NCBI GenBank assembly: GCA_020431945.1
Contig: JAGQHH010000597.1
Span: forward strand, 1 to 5,896
Reading direction: 5' to 3'
Length of the DNA stretch: 5,896 nucleotides
Source of the DNA: Cyanobacteria bacterium HKST-UBA02
GTDB taxonomy: Bacteria; Cyanobacteriota; Vampirovibrionia; Obscuribacterales; Obscuribacteraceae
Within the stretch, counting starts at the first letter, position 1. Every line of letters starts with the position of its first letter. The notes below the pieces were generated by a model. That model had not been told where the DNA came from. It saw only the letters and a program-made list of their open reading frames with translations, and did no database searches. Made by a program: the position numbers and the translations under genes. This document shows, piece by piece, positions 1 through 4,554 of this stretch.

Positions 1-11
1 TTAATAGCATT

Positions 12-74
12 AAAAGAAAAACGATTGAGATGTTGTGCCCGGGCATCTTGTTCAATGCCCGGGCACAACATCTC
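12..74 (-). terminator. Rho-independent terminator of the membrane-protein gene
   Basis: Positions 27-46 and 55-74 are perfect reverse complements, giving a 20-bp stem with an 8-nt loop (47-54). Read on the minus strand, the stem starts 8 nt after the TGA stop of the upstream gene. It is followed by a 5-nt gap (AATCG) and then a T-rich tail, TTTTTCTTTT (21 down to 12). The plus-strand side has no T tract, so the terminator works in one direction. A perfect 20-bp stem is longer than most intrinsic terminators, so it may also protect the 3' end of the mRNA; that part is inference. Confidence 0.88.
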
Positions 75-82
75 CTGCTGAA

Positions 83-1174
83 TCAGGGAAGCTTCTCGAT
101 CACGTACGGGGGATCGAAAACCATTCCGCCCCTGACGTTTCGAGACGATCGAGAGGCGATCCAGCGCAACTGATAAACCTCCAGGGGATTGGTCATCTTG
201 CCGCCCAGAGTATTGGGAATCACCTCGAGCAGAATGTGGGCTGCCGGATCACGATAATAGTCGATGTCGGTATCCACCCTGACGAGCTCGATTCCATCAA
301 CTACGCGGCTGTCCCGCTCGTAGAAAGTGATCTGGACATTGGCCTCCCAGAAATCGGTTTCCTTGAAGCTGGCTGTATTGCCTTTGTGGAAGACATCAGC
401 ACCGGCCGCATATTCGAAGATACCGGCAGCCACCGCTGCTCTCAGCTCGCCCACCAGTCTCCGGTCTACGTAAGCGAAAAACTTGTCCTGCTCGAGAGTT
501 TCGTCGAACAGAATGAGCCGGTAGAACGGCATGATGGTCTTCCCCGAAGGCAGCTCGAGCCTTTCTAAGACGCTGCCGACATTGAGGAGATGGGCCAGCA
601 CCAGAGGCTTATCCCGCATCAATTGCTCATAGCGCTCTCTGGCTTCCCTGTCAGAAAGACCTGAGGACAGGGCCGCGGAGAGCGAAGGAAGGCGCAGCTT
701 GAGCTTGTCCCAGGTAGCATAGCTGAAATCGAGCCGGGCATGCTCGGGACGAAGCATCAAGAAAACGGACGCGGTCTTGCCTCGTTGCAGCCGAACAGGA
801 TGGAATCCGGCCTGCTTGTATCCCCTGGACCAGACGATGACCGTGTACAGGTCCTGAAAGTTATCGTGAAACTCCAGGTTGTCGACAGTGATCGAGGAGC
901 TCTTCACGTATCGGGCCAGAATCTCTTTCTGATTGCCGTCGATGACCCGCACGAGGACCTCGGTTCCGGCGGGCAGGGGCTGACGCGTGCCGTCCACGAT
1001 CTCCACCTGGATTGCCGCTCGCGGAGACTGGAAGAAATAGTCGTAAGCCTGGTTGGCGAGGAAAGCCAGGGTACCGAGGTTGGCCAGCAGCGCGCCGAGA
1101 CCGACGAGACCGGCAGCCGGGGCAAAACGCCGCACGAAAGAAGCGACCGTATTGGTCCTGGTAGTCTTGTTCAT
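83..1174 (-). CDS. Hypothetical single-pass membrane-anchored protein
   Basis: This 363-residue protein is of a family I do not recognise. The N-terminus is basic (Lys3, Arg6, Arg15, Arg16) and is followed by one hydrophobic segment at about residues 18-41. That fits an uncleaved signal anchor with the rest of the chain outside the cytoplasm. Residues 53-142 alternate short hydrophobic strands with Gly/Pro turns, like a small beta-sandwich. Residues 155-260 look mostly helical. The last 100 residues contain a distinctive DIDYYRDP segment (303-310) followed by HILLEVIPN. The 363-residue form contains no cysteine. I chose the ATG at 1174 over the in-frame ATG at 1237 because GAGG lies 6 nt upstream of it and the hydrophobic anchor then sits close to the N-terminus. 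The longer form would be 384 residues. The gene stands alone, with a strong terminator after the stop, and is divergent from the ribbon-helix-helix-like gene. It could be a cell-envelope or surface-associated protein, but nothing shows an activity. Confidence 0.85.
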   Translation of the reverse strand: MNKTTRTNTVASFVRRFAPAAGLVGLGALLANLGTLAFLANQAYDYFFQSPRAAIQVEIVDGTRQPLPAGTEVLVRVIDGNQKEILARYVKSSSITVDNLEFHDNFQDLYTVIVWSRGYKQAGFHPVRLQRGKTASVFLMLRPEHARLDFSYATWDKLKLRLPSLSAALSSGLSDREARERYEQLMRDKPLVLAHLLNVGSVLERLELPSGKTIMPFYRLILFDETLEQDKFFAYVDRRLVGELRAAVAAGIFEYAAGADVFHKGNTASFKETDFWEANVQITFYERDSRVVDGIELVRVDTDIDYYRDPAAHILLEVIPNTLGGKMTNPLEVYQLRWIASRSSRNVRGGMVFDPPYVIEKLP

Positions 1175-1185
1175 GTCAAACCTCA

Positions 1186-1201
1186 GGAGGCATGAGCCTC
1201 C
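1186..1201 (-). promoter_or_regulatory. Hairpin next to the Shine-Dalgarno site of the membrane-protein gene
   Basis: On the minus strand this reads GGAGGC-TCAT-GCCTCC, a perfect 6-bp stem with a 4-nt loop. It ends one base before the GAGG ribosome binding site (1184-1181), which is 6 nt from the ATG at 1174. The CCTC inside its 3' arm is also complementary to that GAGG, although direct pairing would leave too small a loop. The element could be an RNA structure that affects translation or, since a copy occurs at 1453-1466, a DNA operator. Confidence 0.4.
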
Positions 1202-1466
1202 CGGAAATCGCTCTTGTACCACCACTTGCGATACCACAAGAAAGAACCTGATTGAAAGCCGGATTTCTGGATGGTCGTGGCGAGGCCGATTGAGGTGGAG
1301 GCGAGAGCGAGAGATATCTCGAACTTAGAACATAGAGGCCAGCAGTTTCAACACTCTGCCCCGGATACTGGTCTGGTCAACGCCGGGAAACCATTGACAG
1401 TGCTCAGTAAATCAGAATTCAATCAAATCTCTTGGCAAAAACTAATCAGCCTGGAGGCTCATGCCT
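1188..1466. repeat. Pair of oppositely oriented 14-bp elements
   Basis: GGAGGCTCATGCCT occurs on the plus strand at 1453-1466 and, exactly, on the minus strand at 1201-1188. Each copy contains the small dyad AGGC-TCAT-GCCT. One copy lies 13 nt upstream of the minus-strand start codon (1174) and the other 66 nt upstream of the plus-strand start (1533). A chance 14-bp match within a 360-bp spacer is very unlikely. The placement suggests a shared control site, but no binding protein is shown by the sequence. Confidence 0.5.
1394..1423 (+). promoter_or_regulatory. Candidate sigma70 promoter for the RHH-like gene
   Basis: A perfect -35 hexamer TTGACA (1394-1399) is followed after 18 bp by TTCAAT (1418-1423), which matches TATAAT at four of six positions. 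Transcription would start near 1430. The leader would then be about 100 nt and would include the 14-bp element at 1453-1466, so a protein bound there would sit just downstream of the start site. The -10 match is weak, so this remains a candidate. Confidence 0.35.
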
Positions 1467-1532
1467 GGCGCCGATCGCGCGACCGCTTTACATCCAGGGC
1501 CGGCGTAGAATGTCCCGGGGAAAGCCTATAAA

Positions 1533-2492
1533 ATGTCCTCCATGCGCGAACACCAGATTGTGATCACCTTGAAGACCGACCAGTTCGAGGAAGCCCAGCG
1601 GCTTGCTCGACAAGCCGGCGCCAGCTCCGCCAGCACCTATCTCAGGGATCGAATAGTTGCTCTGCTCGAAGGCGGCGATGAGACAAGAGATTCGGCAGAA
1701 TCGACTAGAAAGATACAGCGCCTGGCTCGCCTGGCCCGCGATCTGACCAGAATGCACCGGGACTTGCAGGTCTATGTGGCTGAGTCCTGGCATGATACCG
1801 AAAACGAGGTTCCCGAGGCCCAGACAGAGATTCCCGTAGTCCTGAGAGAGGATGAGCCTGCCGAATCTAAATCAGCAGCCCCGGACGCTTTCGCCGGCAT
1901 GGAGATATTCACGAGTCAGCCAGAGATAGCCCGGAGCCTGGCTGCTCCTCTGGCCGATTTCGAAAAAGCAGCAAGCATTGCCAGACACTATCAGGAGACC
2001 GGGACAGTCAACATGGACCAGGTGCTCGAAGCAGTCAGCGAAGCAAATGACGAGCTCGAAGAGCTGGCCGATCGAGCCTTTGCCATTTCGCCAAGACTGG
2101 GCGCCATCGAAGATCCCGATGCAGGACCGGTATTCGATGAGGATGATCCACTGAACGAGCTGCTGGAGGACACCCTTTTGAAAAAGATGTCCGGCGGCAG
2201 GAAACAACCTGCAAGACAGGCTAAAAGACAGAAACCGCACCAGCCGGTGGAACCCAAAGAGTTGGCTCCAGCTCCGGAAGAACCGGAGCCGGAGCCGGCG
2301 CCGGAGCCAGAACCAGAACCGGCGCCAGAAGCGGAGCCGGAAGCCGAACCGGAGCCGGAGTCCAAACAAGATCCCGAAGATATCGAAGATGACGAAGATG
2401 ACGATAAGGATGAGAGCTCATCATCTTCCGGTATTCACGACCTATCCAGCGGACCGCCGCCAAAGCGCCGCAAGCGGCACAGCGAGCATTGA
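1533..2492 (+). CDS. RHH-like protein with acidic Glu-Pro repeat tail
   Basis: This 319-residue protein has no full-length family I can name. Residues 7-46 fit a ribbon-helix-helix fold: a strand (HQIVITL, 7-13), a helix (15-28), a GASS turn (29-32) and a second helix (33-46). The fold is known from Arc/CopG-type DNA-binding dimers; the assignment here is by pattern only. A basic helical stretch follows (56-86). The middle is acidic with helical parts (132-182). A Lys/Arg patch lies at 217-235, then a Glu-Pro-Ala repeat (about 245-277), an Asp/Glu run (280-294), a serine run (295-299) and a polybasic end (PKRRKRH, 310-316). It should be cytoplasmic, with no signal peptide or membrane segment. 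The ATG at 1533 has only a distant purine-rich site (GGGGA, 11 nt upstream). A second in-frame ATG at 1542 would remove three residues. It is divergent from the membrane-protein gene and could be a transcription or nucleoid-associated regulator. The EP-rich tail could instead act as a spacer. Confidence 0.85.
   Translation: MSSMREHQIVITLKTDQFEEAQRLARQAGASSASTYLRDRIVALLEGGDETRDSAESTRKIQRLARLARDLTRMHRDLQVYVAESWHDTENEVPEAQTEIPVVLREDEPAESKSAAPDAFAGMEIFTSQPEIARSLAAPLADFEKAASIARHYQETGTVNMDQVLEAVSEANDELEELADRAFAISPRLGAIEDPDAGPVFDEDDPLNELLEDTLLKKMSGGRKQPARQAKRQKPHQPVEPKELAPAPEEPEPEPAPEPEPEPAPEAEPEAEPEPESKQDPEDIEDDEDDDKDESSSSSGIHDLSSGPPPKRRKRHSEH
2265..2363 (+). repeat. In-frame Glu-Pro coding repeat
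   Basis: This GC-rich, short-period stretch of GAG/GAA-CCG/CCA and GCG/GCC codons encodes about 33 residues made almost only of Glu, Pro and Ala, inside the RHH-like gene. Codons vary between units (GAG versus GAA, CCG versus CCA), so it is not a fresh pure microsatellite and selection for the protein sequence is plausible. Such tracts often vary in length between strains through slippage. Six- or three-base changes here keep the frame. Confidence 0.8.
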
Positions 2493-2514
2493 TCCTCGCC
2501 AGCCCGGGTTGATA

Positions 2515-2543
2515 GCGACATCGGCGTGGTATTAGTGTATAAA
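2515..2543 (+). promoter_or_regulatory. Candidate sigma70 promoter for the small charged protein
   Basis: TATAAA (2538-2543) matches the -10 consensus at five of six positions. GCGACA (2515-2520) lies exactly 17 bp upstream and keeps the GACA half of the -35 consensus. The start site would fall near 2550, giving a leader of about 20-25 nt. A nearby TTGATA (2509-2514) is a better -35 by sequence but lies 23 bp from the -10, which is too far. The region between the two genes shows no terminator, so read-through from the upstream gene is also possible. Confidence 0.45.
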
Positions 2544-2572
2544 AGGCGAACCCTCATTCGATCCGTAACGCC

Positions 2573-2908
2573 ATGACCGACGACAAGCAATCGAGCCCCA
2601 AGAAAGACTCCGACAGCGACGAATCGAAAAAGGACGAGTCCAGGTTCGAAGAATCGCAAAAGCTGCAGAAAGAAGAGCTGAAGCAGGACGGGCCGGAAGT
2701 CGAGCCCGACTGGACACTCCACAATCTCAACAATCATCCTCTCGGAATGGAGTCTGCTATTGCCGAGAATCACGCCAGAATGGAGTCAGAGACCCTGGCC
2801 ATAATCGCCAATGGCACCATTGATGAGATCGAGGCAGCTCTGCAGAAAAATCTCGAGCAGCTAGCCGCTCTTCAGCGCCACATCGAAAAGCTCACCAGCG
2901 GCGGTTGA
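2573..2908 (+). CDS. Small highly charged hypothetical protein with coiled coil
   Basis: This 111-residue protein is of unknown function. Residues 1-45 are almost all Asp, Glu, Lys, Ser and Gln and are probably disordered. Residues 57-107 look helical. From Ile83 to Leu107 hydrophobic residues recur at 3-4 residue spacing (83, 86, 90, 94, 97, 100, 104, 107), which suggests a short coiled coil for self- or partner-association. There is no signal peptide, membrane segment or metal motif. The ATG at 2573 has no good Shine-Dalgarno site, but a promoter candidate sits just upstream. The gene follows the RHH-like gene by 80 bp on the same strand and shares its acidic, low-complexity character. The two may form a functional pair, though that is inference. 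A shadow frame on the other strand is less protein-like. Confidence 0.68.
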   Translation: MTDDKQSSPKKDSDSDESKKDESRFEESQKLQKEELKQDGPEVEPDWTLHNLNNHPLGMESAIAENHARMESETLAIIANGTIDEIEAALQKNLEQLAALQRHIEKLTSGG

Positions 2909-2920
2909 GCCCGCGCGGGT

Positions 2921-4504
2921 TTAGATATAACCGACATTCTTCTGGGATCCGGCCGGGGGCAGTATTCTCAACCTGCGCATGGGCTCATCGCCGATGCTGC
3001 GGCTGCTCAGGTTGAACCGCTCCACTAGCTGGTGCTGAAGACGCCTGATATAAGCCCGGCGAGGGGTGAGCTCCATGGGCTCGAGACGGTCCATGACCTT
3101 GCTGATCGCCTGCCGTGCTTCCTCTAGAGCCACTTCGGTCTCATCGATATCGCCTTCGATATCGACGGCACCGACTTCGGAGTCGAGATGCAGAGCTTCG
3201 CTCAGCACTTTCTGGATCTGGGGCAAATTATTGCTCTTCACCACATAGACCGGAATCTGTCTGGCCTCCGCGAGAGAATAAATCTTGGCTCCCGCCCTGG
3301 CATAGCTCTTCAGGGCAAGAATGGCGTCGGCCTCATCAATGGACTTCACCACCTCCACGGGTAGTTGCAGAGTCTTCACCACTCGCTCCAGGAGACCTTT
3401 GCTCACCGCATACGGATAGACCTTGAGATGGGTCTCCTTGGGACCGGCCCAGTCCGAAGCGATTGGTGCCAGCCCATCCGCATTGGTGACGATGGGCTCG
3501 GGCGTCTGCACGACGGAGACCTCACCGGTGGTATCATCACGTTTGCGAATCTCGGGATGGATTTTCCAGCCTCTCAAGAGCTGATCCACCGCTTCACCGA
3601 CATTGCGATGCACTGCCAGGGTCTGGCGATCGAGGATCTCGACACAGATCTCGAAAGTCGGCTGATTGGCTCTCTCGAGGACAGTCTTCTGGCTTCCCCG
3701 GCGACGAGCCTCATCATCACCCAGAGTAACGGTCTCGATCCCGCCTACCAGATCGACCAGAACTGGGTTCTTGAGCAAGTTGTCCAGGGCGTTTCCGTGA
3801 GCCGTACCGATGAGGGTCACCCCGCGCTCGGCGATGGTGCGAGCCGCGCGAGCCTCCTCCTCTGTACCGATTTCATCGATGATAATCACTTCCGGCGTAT
3901 GGTTCTCCACAGCCTCGATCATGACCGCGTGCTGCTGGTCCGGGTGCGGCACCTGCATGCGCCGTGCGCCTCCGATGGCTGGGTGAGGGACATCGCCGTC
4001 CCCGGCGATCTCGTTTGAGGTATCGATAACAATCACACGACGGCCGAGCTCATCCGACATGACCCGGGCCATCTCCCTGAGTTTCGTGGTTTTGCCGACC
4101 CCCGGAGGGCCGAGAAAGAGAATGGACTTGGAAGACTCCACCAGGTCACGGATGATTGTTATAGTCCCGGTAACCGCACGCCCGACCCGGCAGGTAAGAC
4201 CGATGATTTTGCCGGAGCGGTTGCGGATACAGGAGATCCGGTGCAGAGTTCGCTCGATACCGGCACGGTTGTCGCCCGAGAACTCGCCAAGACGGGCTAC
4301 TGCCGCCTCCAGATCGGTCTGGGTGATCACCTCTTCGGCGAGTATTACAACAGGTTTGTCCTGGTAACGGGCTTCCGGAAATCTACCCAGGTCGAGCACA
4401 ACTTCATAAAGCCCCTGGGTGTCCACTTCGAGTCGCTTGCGAATTGAATCTGGAAAGATCTCGAGAAAGCTCGTCAAGTCGTCACTCTGGGGTTTACTGG
4501 GCAT
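2921..4504 (-). CDS. R3H-domain AAA ATPase, Ycf45 / SpoIIIAA-like
   Basis: This 527-residue protein is probably a cytoplasmic ATPase that acts on single-stranded nucleic acid. The N-terminal region (about 8-120) is typical of the family. The ATPase core follows, with Walker A GPPGVGKTT (132-140, Lys138), Walker B VIIIDEIG (206-213, Asp210-Glu211) and a GTAHGN motif (233-238). A linker (about 311-357) leads to a conserved domain with a YPYAVSKG motif (363-370) and EADAILALKS (391-400). The C-terminus is an R3H domain with Arg487-x3-His491 and GDEPMRRLRI (505-514). The family is widespread in Cyanobacteria (plastid Ycf45) and related to sporulation protein SpoIIIAA; its exact role is unknown. 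I chose the ATG at 4504 because GGAG lies 5 nt upstream and MPSKPQ-DDL resembles family N-termini. An alternative ATG at 4558 overlaps the upstream stop as ATGA and adds 18 Ser-rich residues. Either way it is co-transcribed with the decarboxylase gene. Confidence 0.9.
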   Translation of the reverse strand: MPSKPQSDDLTSFLEIFPDSIRKRLEVDTQGLYEVVLDLGRFPEARYQDKPVVILAEEVITQTDLEAAVARLGEFSGDNRAGIERTLHRISCIRNRSGKIIGLTCRVGRAVTGTITIIRDLVESSKSILFLGPPGVGKTTKLREMARVMSDELGRRVIVIDTSNEIAGDGDVPHPAIGGARRMQVPHPDQQHAVMIEAVENHTPEVIIIDEIGTEEEARAARTIAERGVTLIGTAHGNALDNLLKNPVLVDLVGGIETVTLGDDEARRRGSQKTVLERANQPTFEICVEILDRQTLAVHRNVGEAVDQLLRGWKIHPEIRKRDDTTGEVSVVQTPEPIVTNADGLAPIASDWAGPKETHLKVYPYAVSKGLLERVVKTLQLPVEVVKSIDEADAILALKSYARAGAKIYSLAEARQIPVYVVKSNNLPQIQKVLSEALHLDSEVGAVDIEGDIDETEVALEEARQAISKVMDRLEPMELTPRRAYIRRLQHQLVERFNLSSRSIGDEPMRRLRILPPAGSQKNVGYI

Positions 4505-4514
4505 ATAGTTTCTC
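4496..4514 (-). promoter_or_regulatory. Ribosome binding site that decides the ATPase start
   Basis: On the minus strand, CGGAG is followed by AAACT and then ATG (4504-4502). This is a good Shine-Dalgarno site with close to ideal spacing. The competing start at 4558 has only GAGAG/GAGA-type sequence, some of it too close to the ATG. On this evidence the protein most likely starts at 4504, leaving a 50-nt gap after the decarboxylase stop. Confidence 0.6.
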
Positions 4515-4554
4515 CGTGTCAATGCCTGAAACGAAACACTGCTAGAACTTACCA

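Larger units (their letters stand above)
1175..1532. other. Divergent intergenic region
   Basis: This 358-bp spacer lies between two divergent genes and should hold both promoters and their control sites. It contains a pair of oppositely oriented 14-bp elements (1188-1201 and 1453-1466), a plus-strand promoter candidate (1394-1423), a 10-bp palindrome GAGATATCTC (1311-1320), and a short direct repeat TACCAC (1217-1222 and 1232-1237). I could not find a convincing sigma70 promoter for the minus-strand gene. The open frames across it have no ribosome binding site and resemble no protein I know, so I treat the stretch as non-coding. Confidence 0.7.

Noticed and set aside
1311..1320. GAGATATCTC palindrome as an operator
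   Set aside because: A single 10-bp palindrome within a purine-rich stretch is weak evidence alone, with no second copy seen nearby.
1271..1531. An 86-codon plus-strand frame ending just before the RHH-like gene
   Set aside because: It has no ribosome binding site and a composition unlike its neighbours, and it overlaps the promoter candidate and the paired elements. Its stop two bases before the next ATG is interesting but not enough.
1527..1532. TATAAA directly before the ATG at 1533 as a -10 box
   Set aside because: The matching -35 position has no consensus and transcription would begin after the ATG. It could only serve a leaderless start at 1542, for which there is no other support.
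1872..2369. Long minus-strand frames opposite the RHH-like gene
   Set aside because: They are mirror images of the Glu-Pro repeat (runs of Arg/Leu/Phe or Gly/Ser) and lack ribosome binding sites.
3365..4018. A 217-codon plus-strand frame inside the ATPase gene
   Set aside because: It is antisense to the Walker motifs of a clearly real gene and has no recognisable protein features.
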